Assembly: GCA_014191855.1 (NCBI GenBank)
Contig: BJHF01000014.1
Span: forward strand, 20,321-84,320
DNA: 64,000 nucleotides
Source: Deltaproteobacteria bacterium
Lineage (GTDB): Bacteria; Myxococcota_A; UBA796; SXON01
Reading direction: 5' to 3'
The position numbers and the translations under genes were made by a program. This document shows, piece after piece, positions 33,101-40,971 of the stretch. The number at the start of each line of letters is the position of its first letter. Positions within the stretch are counted from its first letter, which is position 1. The notes under the pieces were generated by a model that ran no database searches, was not told the origin of the DNA, and saw nothing but the letters and a program-made list of their open reading frames with translations.

Positions 33101-33270
33101 CGGAAGCCAGTCTTGAAGCTGGCTATGCGTTCTTGCCCAACCTGTACGGCAGCGTTTCCGGTGAGATGTCACTGCGCGACATCGGGATCGAGAACCGCGA
33201 TGGCGAGAAAGTTGGCCAGATCAGCGACCAGTACTACGGCGCCACGATCTCCATCGGAGTTCAGCTCTGA
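30172..33270 (+). CDS. Secreted Ig-like repeat protein with C-terminal outer-membrane barrel
   Basis: A 1032-residue protein. Signal peptide cleaved near AYAQP. About seven Ig-like (invasin/Big-1 type) repeats follow, recognised by recurring strips such as GTVGALTDAGGGLYRLAYTAP, GTIENVTNLGGGQFTALYTAP, GTITAAKHEGNGVYTSMFTPP and GTVGTVTDMGGGKYSAAFTVP. A Pro/Val-rich linker (about 745-790) leads to about 230 residues of amphipathic strands ending GATISIGVQL, which resemble an outer-membrane beta barrel. With the barrel at the C-terminus, the Ig repeats lie on the N-terminal side, the reverse of invasin/intimin. It could place the Ig stalk in the periplasm or outside through autotransport. The ATG follows a GGAG site ten bases upstream. 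Confidence 0.8.
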   Translation: MLKLPLVLRLLLVGAVVSVAALPGVAYAQPAGVFEGTGLLEMIPATGVVGDGATQSDLYVLALDANGAPIAGLSLKPAVSAGTVGALTDAGGGLYRLAYTAPKVDAKAAVTLTLKGKIGKEAVQKTWNVNVAPARSHQLTAAANPPRMTLGQDRSATLSFNLAGGDRQALSGVDLVITASTGTIENVTNLGGGQFTALYTAPALNYPHVAMVTVADKRDPSRTFGSLAIPMWGKVDFPVTVAPNALVMIKLGDQQFGPIQSDAQGRARVPILVPPGAQVAELIAIGADKKSTSVPLDLKVPEAKRISLVPTAAALPGDSRVQVPIHAVVVMGDGKPDLAAQVVFTTTGGTITAAKHEGNGVYTSMFTPPTGASAAQATITAALADKPAIQTAAISVNLVSVRPSKVDLTAEPTLLPATAEGFKVYAKVSGPDGVGLGARTITFGAAGARLKGDVKDLRNGDYQAVFTTSGNGPVELTATVASPVTGNPMSRLLLVPSRTRLNNDGVSSSMITVVSVDEFGYPVPNVAVTLKLTSGDGLLPQQATTNSEGLAQVFYTAGRKPGLVGIEAAAGDLVAAGGLAQVPENLALPSVPVAGSRIDAGLVAEWDKALAEVHLDREGMSGGVAAPALTTSVGAARATRAALTSDPATISPGGTVKLLVNLTDEAGQGVAGQKLDFLTSAGTVGTVTDMGGGKYSAAFTVPANASGDIKVSVATQDGTASSFMRVPVGGAEAAWSGASPFTTQPTADPYATQPVVAPPPVAPPPPVVAAPVPPPPVVKPPPAVKPPVTTTTVTKVDTESPWLRVRAGAAVSLYSYDQLPLTQATVLFPNELALSSASYGGHVQGRLFLPMLRQVGLEADFRGTTYSLDPVPLCAALDNECKDAELVSDTVLATRVVGVGRYVFGSGSNSFGVGGHVGWGISDVQTFTVKGGQEIQLTQLNLNSLVLGIEGSADIGNLFFVASFNEHLAGGVAPFNTEASLEAGYAFLPNLYGSVSGEMSLRDIGIENRDGEKVGQISDQYYGATISIGVQL

Positions 33271-33275
33271 GCGGC

Positions 33276-33968
33276 TCAGCCCGCTGAGGCCTCGAACGCC
33301 CACGCCTCCCAGGTGTCGGCGGTCGGGTTCTTCGGCACGAGGAAGCCTTCGAACCACGGGACCGCGACGTAGCGGCCCGGCGGCACCTCGAAGGTGAGCC
33401 GCACCCGTCCAGGCGCGAGCTCCGCAACCGACGCCGCCTCGATTCTCGGCGTTCGGGGCGACCAGTAGCGCCCTCCTGGGTCTACCGCAACGCGCAGCGC
33501 GCAGCCCTCGGCGTCCACGGCGAACACCCGCCAGTCCGTCGCGTGGACATCAAACACGTGCGGGTGGACCGATGTGACCGGGAGGATGGCCCCCTCGGGG
33601 AGGCAGTAGCGTTGCTCGGAGGGCGCCACGCGGCGCACCAGATCGACCCGCGCGAACGGCGTGTAGTCCGGCTCCAGGTACAGCCCCGGCGCGGACGGCC
33701 AGGGCACAAGGGAGACGGCGGCAGCGGGCGGTGGAAGGGCCGCGGTGGCATCGACGTGCAGCGCGCCGGCGGCGTGGGAGGGGTGGGTGACGACGAAGTT
33801 GTAGTCGGCACGCACACACCGAGTTGTGAAGCTCCCACCAGCGTCGGTGACGGCGGAGCAGGTACCCTCGGTCGCGACCAGGCTGGCCCCCGCGATGGGA
33901 GCGCCCCCTGGATCCGCGACCTGGCCGCGCAGCTCCACATCACACCCCAACAGGAACAGCACCAGCAT
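33276..33968 (-). CDS. Lipoprotein with carboxypeptidase-regulatory-like domain
   Basis: A 230-residue lipoprotein (lipobox LFLLGC, Cys9). The start of the mature part, VELRGQVADPGGAPIAGASLVATEGT with TDAGGSFTTRCVRADYNFVVTHPSH, has the pattern of the CarboxypepD_reg-like beta sandwich. The remainder (VDLVRRVAPSEQRYCLPEGAILPV, PPGRYVAVPWFEGFLVPK) has no family I recognise. It ends six bases from the stop of the Ig/barrel gene on the other strand and follows a small gene by 12 bases. Confidence 0.72.
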   Translation of the reverse strand: MLVLFLLGCDVELRGQVADPGGAPIAGASLVATEGTCSAVTDAGGSFTTRCVRADYNFVVTHPSHAAGALHVDATAALPPPAAAVSLVPWPSAPGLYLEPDYTPFARVDLVRRVAPSEQRYCLPEGAILPVTSVHPHVFDVHATDWRVFAVDAEGCALRVAVDPGGRYWSPRTPRIEAASVAELAPGRVRLTFEVPPGRYVAVPWFEGFLVPKNPTADTWEAWAFEASAG

Positions 33969-33980
33969 CCGATGAAGCGC

Positions 33981-34202
33981 TCAGCCCAGGACGAGCGCGT
34001 GATCGATCTTCGCGGCCGGGATGAGCACTCGATGCGTAGCCCCCTCGAGCGGCGCACCCGTTTCGCTGAGCCAGGTATCGACTTCGACCAGCCAGCCCAG
34101 CGGCTTCTCCGCCTCCAACATGCCTTCCACCGCCACAGCGGCGCGGGGGATGTAGCCGGGGAGCGTGAAAAACGGCTGCTTCAAGAAAATTCGGACGCGC
34201 AT
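33981..34202 (-). CDS. Small hypothetical protein (73 aa)
   Basis: Starts at ATG 34202 after GGAG six bases upstream (an ATG 21 bases earlier lacks a site). The product MRVRIFLKQPFFTLPGYIPR continues with an acidic/hydrophobic part (AAVAVEGMLEAEKPLGWLVEVDTWLSETGAPLEG) and looks beta-rich. No family is recognised. It lies 12 bases before the lipoprotein gene on the same strand and probably shares its transcript. Confidence 0.55.
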   Translation of the reverse strand: MRVRIFLKQPFFTLPGYIPRAAVAVEGMLEAEKPLGWLVEVDTWLSETGAPLEGATHRVLIPAAKIDHALVLG

Positions 34203-34241
34203 CGAGGCTCCAGTTCCGGGCATGCTGTAACGCGGAGGCCG

Positions 34242-34991
34242 ATGAGACTGGCCAAAACACTCTTGACGTGTCTATACTTGGGTAGGCATTGCGTGCGTTC
34301 CTCCGGCTCCATCTTCGTGCTGATTCTGATCCTGCTCCCCGCGGTGGCCCGCGCCGGGCAGCCGCTCGCCGTGTGGCTGAAAGAAACCGGGCCGCGATCC
34401 CCCAGCAACACCGCGACGGGGGGCGCCGCCTCGGAAGCGCCCACGCCGGCCGCTCAGCCCGACTTCGGCCTGCTCCCCGGTCAGGCGCTGCACGCGGTGC
34501 TGCGCACGAGCCTTGGCGCCGTGGACTGCACGCTCGCGCACCAAACGGCGCCGTACTCGGTCAAAGTCTTCGTCGACCTCGCCCGTGGCGCACTGCCGTG
34601 GACGGACCCGCGCACGGGTCAGCTCACAACGAACCCTCTGTACGACGGCACCATCTTCCACCGGGTGATCCCTGGGTTCCTGGTGCAAGGGGGCGATCCC
34701 ACGGGCACCGGCACCGGGGGTCCCGGGTTCTCGGTTCCCGACGAGATCGGCGTAGACGCGCAGTTCGACCGCGCCGGCCTGATGGGCTTCGCGAACCGCG
34801 GCCCCAACACCAACGGCTCCCAGTTCTTCGTAACGGACGGCCCGGCCCATCACCTTGATGGCCGTTACACCCGCCTCGGCACCTGCGGAAACGCAGATGT
34901 CATCGAGAAGATCGCGCGCGTGCCGCGAGGCGAGCGGGATCGGCCGGTGGTGGCGGTGGTGCTGCGCTCCGTCGTGATCGTCGCGAAGTGA
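34242..34991 (+). CDS. Secreted peptidyl-prolyl cis-trans isomerase (cyclophilin type), first of tandem pair
   Basis: A 249-residue exported cyclophilin. Signal or anchor segment near SIFVLILILLPAVARA, then a short Pro/Ala linker and the catalytic domain: YDGTIFHRVIPGFLVQGGDPTG holds the active-site Arg and Gln, and GPNTNGSQFFVTDG the substrate pocket. It assists folding of envelope proteins. ATG 34242 has GGAGG four bases upstream but gives an unusually long leader; GTG 34293 gives a classical signal peptide and is a serious alternative. A second cyclophilin gene with a lipobox lies 56 bases downstream. Confidence 0.88.
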   Translation: MRLAKTLLTCLYLGRHCVRSSGSIFVLILILLPAVARAGQPLAVWLKETGPRSPSNTATGGAASEAPTPAAQPDFGLLPGQALHAVLRTSLGAVDCTLAHQTAPYSVKVFVDLARGALPWTDPRTGQLTTNPLYDGTIFHRVIPGFLVQGGDPTGTGTGGPGFSVPDEIGVDAQFDRAGLMGFANRGPNTNGSQFFVTDGPAHHLDGRYTRLGTCGNADVIEKIARVPRGERDRPVVAVVLRSVVIVAK

Positions 34992-35047
34992 TGTTGCCGG
35001 GTTGCGTTGCGGGGGAGCGCCGTCCCGCGATCGGTTAACCGCGCACC

Positions 35048-35770
35048 ATGCTCATCCTCCTGACTATGCTGGCCTGCAAGGACCAGGCGACGCTCGAAGA
35101 AAACGAGAAACTCAAGCAGCGCGTGGGCGACCTTGAGCGCGCCAACGGCCGGCTGGAGAAAGACAACGAGGCGCTGAAGGTTCGCCTCGAATCCGCAGCC
35201 TCGGCAGCCGAAGAAGCCGCGAGCGGCGAGCGCCTCGGCAGCCTCGGGCTCAAGCCCGGTCAGCAGCTCATGGCGACGTTCGTAACTTCGGAAGGCACCA
35301 TCCACTGCACGTTGCGCCCGAAGCAGGCCCCGGAAACGGTGCTGAACTTCGTGCAGCTCGCGAAGGGTGAGAAGGAATGGACCAACCCCAAGACCGGCGA
35401 AAAGTCGAAGTCGCCGCTCTACAACGGCACCATCTTCCACCGGGTCATCCCCGACTTCATGATTCAGGGCGGCGATCCCCTCGGCAACGGCACGGGCGGC
35501 CCCGGCTACGAGTTCGCCGACGAAGTGGGCGACTTCACGACCTTCGACCACACGGGCATCCTCGCCATGGCGAACGCCGGTCCCGACACCAACGGCTCCC
35601 AGTTCTTCATCACCGAAGGCACGCCGACGCACCTCAACGGCAAACACAGCATCTTCGGCGACTGTGAAGACCTTGACGTGGTGGCCAAGATCGCCCGCGT
35701 GCCGGCGGGGCGCAACGACCGGCCGGCCAAGGACGTGGTCTTGGAGCGCGTAGAGATCAGCACGAAGTAG
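35048..35770 (+). CDS. Lipoprotein cyclophilin-type peptidyl-prolyl isomerase
   Basis: A 240-residue protein with a lipobox (LTMLAC, Cys10), a charged coiled-coil stretch (ENEKLKQRVGDLERANGRLE and following) and a cyclophilin domain: YNGTIFHRVIPDFMIQGGDPLG and GPDTNGSQFFITEGTPTHLNG, with the catalytic Arg and Gln in place. The coiled coil may hold the enzyme away from the membrane and let it dimerise. It is a clear paralogue of the cyclophilin just upstream (same IFHRVIP and NTNGSQFF-type strips), pointing to a tandem duplication. Confidence 0.92.
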   Translation: MLILLTMLACKDQATLEENEKLKQRVGDLERANGRLEKDNEALKVRLESAASAAEEAASGERLGSLGLKPGQQLMATFVTSEGTIHCTLRPKQAPETVLNFVQLAKGEKEWTNPKTGEKSKSPLYNGTIFHRVIPDFMIQGGDPLGNGTGGPGYEFADEVGDFTTFDHTGILAMANAGPDTNGSQFFITEGTPTHLNGKHSIFGDCEDLDVVAKIARVPAGRNDRPAKDVVLERVEISTK

Positions 35771-35777
35771 GCGGGAA

Positions 35778-36821
35778 TCAGAGCGGCAGGGCGTTGTCCT
35801 CACGGTCAGCAGTGGCCACCACGATGGCCACCCCTCCCGATACCGGAGTCACGGCCATGCCGATGCTGCCCCAGCTCGAGCCGAGGGCGGCGTGCCCGGA
35901 CACAGACCACCACATCACGTCGAGGCAATCCGCCACCGTGGTTGCACGGCAAGCGCCCGTCGTGCCCTCGAAGAAGCCAGCCGCCGCGAGCTGCGCCTTG
36001 TCGTCGGCGAGCACCTGCCCGGCCACGAAGCTCCGCAACCGGGCCCGGGCCACGCCGTCGAGCAGCGAATCGCGCTCGGCGGCATCCCGCCGATACCACA
36101 GGTCCAACGCGTCGAGCCGCACCAGCAGCTCCTCGTCGAGGTCCCCCGCGATTTCCCCCGACGCGGCGCCGCCAAACGGTGGGCCCTGCGGCGTGCCGCG
36201 GTCCACGTACACCGGAAACGTCGTCACCTCCCCCTGCTCGTCGTACAGGCCCAGCAGCCATTCGCCCGACTGGTTCAGCACCAGGGCGTCGTGCGCTTCC
36301 TGCAGCACCCCGTCGGGCGGCACGGCCAGGATGAGGTAGCCGGGAAAAACAAGCCGTGCACCAACGTGATTTTCCCGAGCGAACAGTGGGAGTTCCCCGC
36401 GTCGCGCCCCGATCAGCAGCACCCACTGGTCCCCTGCCCGGCCGCGCGCCCGTACGAGGCCAAGGTCGCGCCCCGTGGCCGCCTGCGCAGCCACCAGGAT
36501 GTCCTGCGGCACCTCGTCTTCCGCCACCCGCTGCGTCCGCGCCTCCGCCACCGGCCAGGGGTACCCCGCGAGGATGGCGCGCCAGCGCAGATCCGCCCTG
36601 TCCAACGGGCGATCCTCGATCAGGCGCATCGCGAGCGCGCCCGCTGCCCCCGACAAGGACTCGTCGAGCTTCTGGCCCCACACCTTGGCCACGAGCGCGT
36701 CGGTGGGGAAGGCGTCGTGGTGTACGTACATGGCGGATTGCAGGCTCGGCACCCGAGGCTGCACCACCGGAGGTTTGCGCGCTTCGGGGCCGTGAACGCA
36801 AGCGAGGAACATCAGCAACAT
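35778..36821 (-). CDS. Hypothetical lipoprotein
   Basis: A 347-residue lipoprotein (lipobox LMFLAC, Cys8). The mature sequence is mixed helix and strand with segments RWRAILAGYPWPVAEARTQ, GDQWVLLIGARRGELPLF and, near the C-terminus, SGHAALGSSWGSIGMAVTPVSGGVAIVVATAD. The end part recalls SCP/CAP-like domains in myxobacterial lipoproteins (conserved His after SG and a terminal GG-hydrophobic strand), but the match is too weak to assign. It ends eight bases from the cyclophilin stop on the other strand. Confidence 0.65.
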   Translation of the reverse strand: MLLMFLACVHGPEARKPPVVQPRVPSLQSAMYVHHDAFPTDALVAKVWGQKLDESLSGAAGALAMRLIEDRPLDRADLRWRAILAGYPWPVAEARTQRVAEDEVPQDILVAAQAATGRDLGLVRARGRAGDQWVLLIGARRGELPLFARENHVGARLVFPGYLILAVPPDGVLQEAHDALVLNQSGEWLLGLYDEQGEVTTFPVYVDRGTPQGPPFGGAASGEIAGDLDEELLVRLDALDLWYRRDAAERDSLLDGVARARLRSFVAGQVLADDKAQLAAAGFFEGTTGACRATTVADCLDVMWWSVSGHAALGSSWGSIGMAVTPVSGGVAIVVATADREDNALPL

Positions 36822-36931
36822 CCACGCCCGCTATGCCAGCCCGCCCCGGTCGGGGACCCGCCCGTTACGAATTCCGACCGACGCTGGCATGCGATGTCGG
36901 ATGGGCATACACGCGCTGGCAAGGAGGGCCC

Positions 36932-37207
36932 ATGGCCGACATCGAAGTGCACGGTGCAGAGACCGAAGGGACCACGATCCGCAGCCTGCGCGTGCGGTTC
37001 CAGGGCACAGCGGAACGCACGATCTCGCGGGAAACGGCGCTGTCCTGGCTCGCCGGGGGCCACTCCATGATCGCAACCTCCGGCTCCGGCAGCCACCGCA
37101 CCCGCGGGCTGGCGCTGGAGCGCGTCGAGGTAGGCGGCGAGGCGTTCATTCGCACGGATACCCGCCTGCAAGCGGCGGATCATGTGGAGCTTCCGGGCGC
37201 GCACTGA
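36932..37207 (+). CDS. Small hypothetical protein (91 aa) with strong ribosome-binding site
   Basis: ATG 36932 is preceded by AAGGAGGG at ideal distance, so translation is well supported. The product starts MADIEVHGAETEGTTIRSL and contains QGTAERTISRETALSWLAGGHSMI and RTRGLALERVEVGGEAFIRTD; it is soluble, rich in short strands, and has no Cys. I do not recognise a family. It stands alone between a minus-strand lipoprotein gene and the (p)ppGpp gene. Confidence 0.65.
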   Translation: MADIEVHGAETEGTTIRSLRVRFQGTAERTISRETALSWLAGGHSMIATSGSGSHRTRGLALERVEVGGEAFIRTDTRLQAADHVELPGAH

Positions 37208-37239
37208 GGGGCCGGAACGGGGACGCGGCCGGGAGGCGC

Positions 37240-39387
37240 CTAGATCGCCACCGCCCGATCCACGGCCACGACGCCACGCACGCTCCGCAGCTTTCGCACA
37301 AGCCCATCGAGCTCGCCCACGTCGTGCACGCTCACGCCAAGGTCGCACACGGCGCGGTCGTCCTCGTCCTGCCGAACGTCGGCCTTCCAGAGGTTCACCT
37401 TGGCGGTGGAGCACACCCCGGTGATCGCGGCGAGGATGCCCGGACGATCTTCCAAAACGAGGCGAAGCACGCTCTGGTGCAGTGTCTTGGCTCCCACGTC
37501 CCAGCTCACGGAAACGAAGCGCTCCTGGTCGAGCCCTTTCACTTGCGGACACTCCGACTTGTGGATCGAGAGGCCCCGCCCGCGCGTGATGTAGCCGACG
37601 ATCGACTCCCCCTTCATCGGCCGGCAACAACGGGCGTAATCGACGAGGATGTCGGTTTCGCCAGACACGACGATCGCGTTGTCCGCCTGCTTGCGGACGC
37701 GCTGAATGAGCGACTGAAACGCGGACGGAGGAGGCGGCGGCGTTTCGGGCGGCGGTGAGAGGATTCGCGCAGCCTCGGTGGGGCTGATCCCGCCGGCGAC
37801 GACGCGCTCGGCGAGCGCATCGATGTCCTCGAACCCCGCTTCGGCGAGCCGAGCCCCCACCTCCTTGTCCGCCTGCACCCGCTTGAGCGTGGCTCCCGCC
37901 TTGCGAAGCGCTCCCTCCAGGATCTCCCGCCCCAGGGCAACCGAGTGCTCCGACAGCGTTTCCCGCAGGCGCTTCCGGATCTTCTCCAGCGCACGATGCG
38001 AATGAGCCCACTCCAGCCACTCCCGACTCGGCTTGGCGTCGCCTCGGGTCATCACCTCGACGGTGTCCCCCGTCTTCACCGTGGACCGGAAGGGCACCAG
38101 CCGCCCGTTCACTTTCACGCCTACCGCGCGGTTCCCCACCTCGGTGTGCACGTGGTACGCGAAGTCGAGCGCGGTGCTGCCTTCCGGGAGCAGGATCACG
38201 TCTTTCCGAGGGGTGAACACGTGAATTGTCGCGCTGAGGTCAGAGCGCGCGGCCTCCAGGAAGTCGGCCGGGTCCTCGATATCACGCGCCATCTGGATGA
38301 AGCCGCGCAGCCGTGCCAGCTCGGCCAGCTCGCCGTTTGAAACACTCAAACGCCCGTTCTTGTAGCGCCAGTGGGCGGCGATGCCCGTATCCGCCACCCG
38401 GTCCATCGCTTCGGTGCGGAACTGGATCTCGATCTCCCGACCGTCTGGCCCAACCACCGTCGTATGCAAGGACTGGTAGCCGTTCTGCTTCGGCATCGCG
38501 ATGTAGTCCTTCATCCGCGTGGCGACGGGGAAGAACGACGAATGGACAAAACCGAGGGCGACGTAGCAGGAGTCCCGCTCCGGCACGATCACCCGGAAGG
38601 CGAGGAGATCATACAGCTCCGAGAGGTCTTTTCCCGTGCGCTGGAGCTTGCGCCAGATGCTGTAGAGGTGCTTTACGCGCCCGGTGACGCGGCACTCCAT
38701 GCCCCGGCTCGACAGCGTGTCCTCGATGAGCGCCTTCGTGGCCGCCACGTACTCGCCGCGCTCCACCTCATCGAGCTGGATCGCTGCATCCAGCTCCGCA
38801 TACTCCGTCGGGTGGAGGTACCGGAACGACAGATCCTCCAGCTCCCGCTTCATCAGCTCGAGGCCGAGGCGGTGCGTGAGCGGCGCGTAGATGTCGAGCG
38901 TTTCCCGCGCGATGCGCGTTTGTTTGTCGGGCCGTTGGAACTGGAGCGTGCGCATGTTGTGAAGGCGGTCGGCGCACTTCACGATGATCACCCGGATGTC
39001 TTTACCGAACGCCAGCACCAGCTTGCGGAAGTTCTCCGCCTGCTCCTCCAGCTTCCCCTTGTAGGCGAGCTTGCTGAGCTTGGTCACCCCCTCGACCATC
39101 TCGGCGATGCTAGCGCCAAAGCGCTTCCCGATCTCCTCCGCGGTGGCCTGCGTGTCTTCGATCGTGTCGTGCATGAGGCCGACGGCGATCGTCTCCACAT
39201 CCATCCGGATTTCCGCCAGGATGTACGCCACATTCAACGGGTGTACGAGGTAGTCCTCCCCGTTCTTGCGCACCTGCCCCCGGTGATGGAACGCCGCGTA
39301 CATGTACGCGTCCGTGATGAGCTGGGTATCTGCGCCCGGCGCATACGTCTGCACCTGGCGCAGCACCTCCTCGATGGTCATGGACAC
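37240..39387 (-). CDS. Bifunctional (p)ppGpp synthetase/hydrolase (RelA/SpoT family)
   Basis: A 715-residue long-type Rel protein. N-terminal hydrolase: HHRGQVRKNGEDYLVHP and GLMHDTIEDTQAT with the His73-Asp74 pair. Synthetase: LLAFRVIVPERDSCY and ATRMKDYIAMPKQNGYQSLHTT, where RMKD is the RxKD signature of SpoT/Rel bifunctional enzymes. TGS domain: HVFTPRKDVILLPEGSTALDFAYHVHTEVGN. The C-terminal ACT domain includes DRPGILAAITGVCSTAKVN. It makes and degrades the stringent alarmone. The first codon is GTG 39387; ATG 39381 (MTIEEVL) is equally possible. A minus-strand TTGACA at 39423-39418 suggests a promoter between gmk and this gene. Confidence 0.96.
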   Translation of the reverse strand: MSMTIEEVLRQVQTYAPGADTQLITDAYMYAAFHHRGQVRKNGEDYLVHPLNVAYILAEIRMDVETIAVGLMHDTIEDTQATAEEIGKRFGASIAEMVEGVTKLSKLAYKGKLEEQAENFRKLVLAFGKDIRVIIVKCADRLHNMRTLQFQRPDKQTRIARETLDIYAPLTHRLGLELMKRELEDLSFRYLHPTEYAELDAAIQLDEVERGEYVAATKALIEDTLSSRGMECRVTGRVKHLYSIWRKLQRTGKDLSELYDLLAFRVIVPERDSCYVALGFVHSSFFPVATRMKDYIAMPKQNGYQSLHTTVVGPDGREIEIQFRTEAMDRVADTGIAAHWRYKNGRLSVSNGELAELARLRGFIQMARDIEDPADFLEAARSDLSATIHVFTPRKDVILLPEGSTALDFAYHVHTEVGNRAVGVKVNGRLVPFRSTVKTGDTVEVMTRGDAKPSREWLEWAHSHRALEKIRKRLRETLSEHSVALGREILEGALRKAGATLKRVQADKEVGARLAEAGFEDIDALAERVVAGGISPTEAARILSPPPETPPPPPSAFQSLIQRVRKQADNAIVVSGETDILVDYARCCRPMKGESIVGYITRGRGLSIHKSECPQVKGLDQERFVSVSWDVGAKTLHQSVLRLVLEDRPGILAAITGVCSTAKVNLWKADVRQDEDDRAVCDLGVSVHDVGELDGLVRKLRSVRGVVAVDRAVAI

Positions 39388-39432
39388 TGCATCTCAGTGT
39401 GCTCGCTCGGCGCGTGATGTCAAGAGCGTGTC

Positions 39433-40077
39433 TCAGCGCCGCGACGCGAGGACCCAGCTCTCACGCCGGTTGCGCCGCAACAACTCGGCAACGAACACGG
39501 ACTGGAACTGGGTGTGCGCCGAAGCAAGGTCGTCGTTCATGATCAGGTAGTCGTACTCCCCGGCGGCCGCGAGCTGCTCGTCGGCTTCCCGGATCCGGCG
39601 GGCGATGATCGCGTCGTCGTCGAGGCCGCGCGCGCGCAGGCGCTGCTCGATGGCCGCGAGGCTTGGGGGGAGGATGAACACGCTCACCGCTTCGGGGTAC
39701 GCGACGCGCACCTGGCGAGCGCCCTGCACGTCGATGTCGAGCACCATGCTTCGCCCCTCCGCAACCGCCCGCTCCACGGGGGCCCGTGGGCTCCCGTAGA
39801 AGTTCCCGTACACCTCGGCATGCTCCAAAAGCGCTCCGGTGGCCAACATTTTTCGGAACGCTTCGTGATCGACGTAGTGGTAGTCCACCCCGTCCCTCTC
39901 CCCGGCACGGGCCGCGCGCGTGGTCGCCGACACGCTGAACTCCAGCCCGGGAATGGAGCGGAAGGCCTCCTGCAACAGCGTGGTCTTCCCGGTGCCGCTT
40001 GGCCCGCTCACGACGAAGAGCGCCCCAAGGTCGGGCGGAGTCCACCGCGCTTTCAGCGCCTCAAACCCGCGTTTCAC
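39433..40077 (-). CDS. gmk: Guanylate kinase
   Basis: A 214-residue guanylate kinase, phosphorylating GMP to GDP. P-loop LFVVSGPSGTGKTTLLQ, GMP-binding strip FSVSATTRAARAGERDGVDYHYV, then HAEVYGNFYGSPRAPVE and VLDIDVQGARQVR complete the family set. It starts at GTG 40077. It lies between yicC-like and rel-type genes on the same strand, as the gmk-spoT neighbourhood in many bacteria, but no rpoZ gene is found between them (46 bases only). Confidence 0.96.
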   Translation of the reverse strand: MKRGFEALKARWTPPDLGALFVVSGPSGTGKTTLLQEAFRSIPGLEFSVSATTRAARAGERDGVDYHYVDHEAFRKMLATGALLEHAEVYGNFYGSPRAPVERAVAEGRSMVLDIDVQGARQVRVAYPEAVSVFILPPSLAAIEQRLRARGLDDDAIIARRIREADEQLAAAGEYDYLIMNDDLASAHTQFQSVFVAELLRRNRRESWVLASRR

Positions 40078-40098
40078 CGCTCGCTCCGCTGCTCGTGG

Positions 40099-40971
40099 CT
40101 ACTCCACATTGGCGACCTGCTCCCGCATACGCTCCAGCACACTTTTGAGCTCAACCACCCGCCCCGACACGGCCTGCTCCGTGGCCTTGCTGCCGAGCGT
40201 GTTGACCTCACGATGCATTTCTTGCAGGACAAAGTCCAGCTTCCGACCGACCGGCTCCTCGGCCACCAGCGCCTCGCCGAACTGATCCGCGTGGGAGGCG
40301 AGCCGGGCCAGCTCCTCGCTGACATCCGCCTTGTCTGCCAACAACGCTGCTTCCTGTGCCACGCGGCCCGCGTCCACCTTGTCGGCGAGCAGCCGGGTGA
40401 CTCGATCCTGCACCCGCGCCTGGAGCCTCGCCACCACGCCGTCCATCGCTTCGGCCACCTCTGTGCAGTAGCGCCGCATGTCGACGAGGTGCCGGTCAAG
40501 ATCCCGGGCCAACGCCCGCCCCTCGGCGCTCCGCATGCTGGCGAGATCCTCCAGCGCGCCGTTCACCGCCAGCTCCACAAGATCCCACTCGGCGAGCGCA
40601 TCTCCATCGTTGTCCGCGCTGATCAACACGCCCGGCTGCGACAGGATGAAGGTGAGCGGCACCTCGGCCGCATCGCGCTGCAAGCGATGGGCGACGTCAT
40701 TGATCGCGTATTTGTACTGGTCCACCAACTTCATGTCGGGGACGATGCGGGTGGCGCCCTCGGTGGAGGTGCGGCGGAGGCTCAGCTCGAGACGGCCGCG
40801 GCTCACCGCGTCTTTCACGAGGTTGTTCACCCGGGACTCGAACACGTTGTACTCCCGCGGCACGCGCACCTGCACGTCGCGGAAGCGGTTGTTCACCGAC
40901 TTCACCTCCACCACCACGGTCGTCGCCCCGTTGGTTGCTTCTCCGCGACCAAAACCGGTCATGCTGTTCAT
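40099..40971 (-). CDS. YicC/YloC-family endoribonuclease
   Basis: A 290-residue protein of the YicC family: MNSMTGFGRGEATNG at the start, VVEVKSVNNRFRDVQVRVP, VNNLVKDAVSRGRLELSLRR, and the C-terminal ADQFGEALVAEEPVGRKLDFVLQEMHREVNTLGSKA, which is the hallmark of the family. YicC is an RNase implicated in small-RNA decay in enterobacteria. ATG 40971 overlaps the stop of the upstream small gene by four bases (ATGA). The gmk gene follows after 21 bases. Confidence 0.93.
   Translation of the reverse strand: MNSMTGFGRGEATNGATTVVVEVKSVNNRFRDVQVRVPREYNVFESRVNNLVKDAVSRGRLELSLRRTSTEGATRIVPDMKLVDQYKYAINDVAHRLQRDAAEVPLTFILSQPGVLISADNDGDALAEWDLVELAVNGALEDLASMRSAEGRALARDLDRHLVDMRRYCTEVAEAMDGVVARLQARVQDRVTRLLADKVDAGRVAQEAALLADKADVSEELARLASHADQFGEALVAEEPVGRKLDFVLQEMHREVNTLGSKATEQAVSGRVVELKSVLERMREQVANVE

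Noticed and set aside
34263..34288. Promoter TTGACG with TATACT or TAGGCA inside the first cyclophilin leader
   Set aside because: Spacings to both possible -10 boxes are too short; kept only as support for the alternative GTG start.
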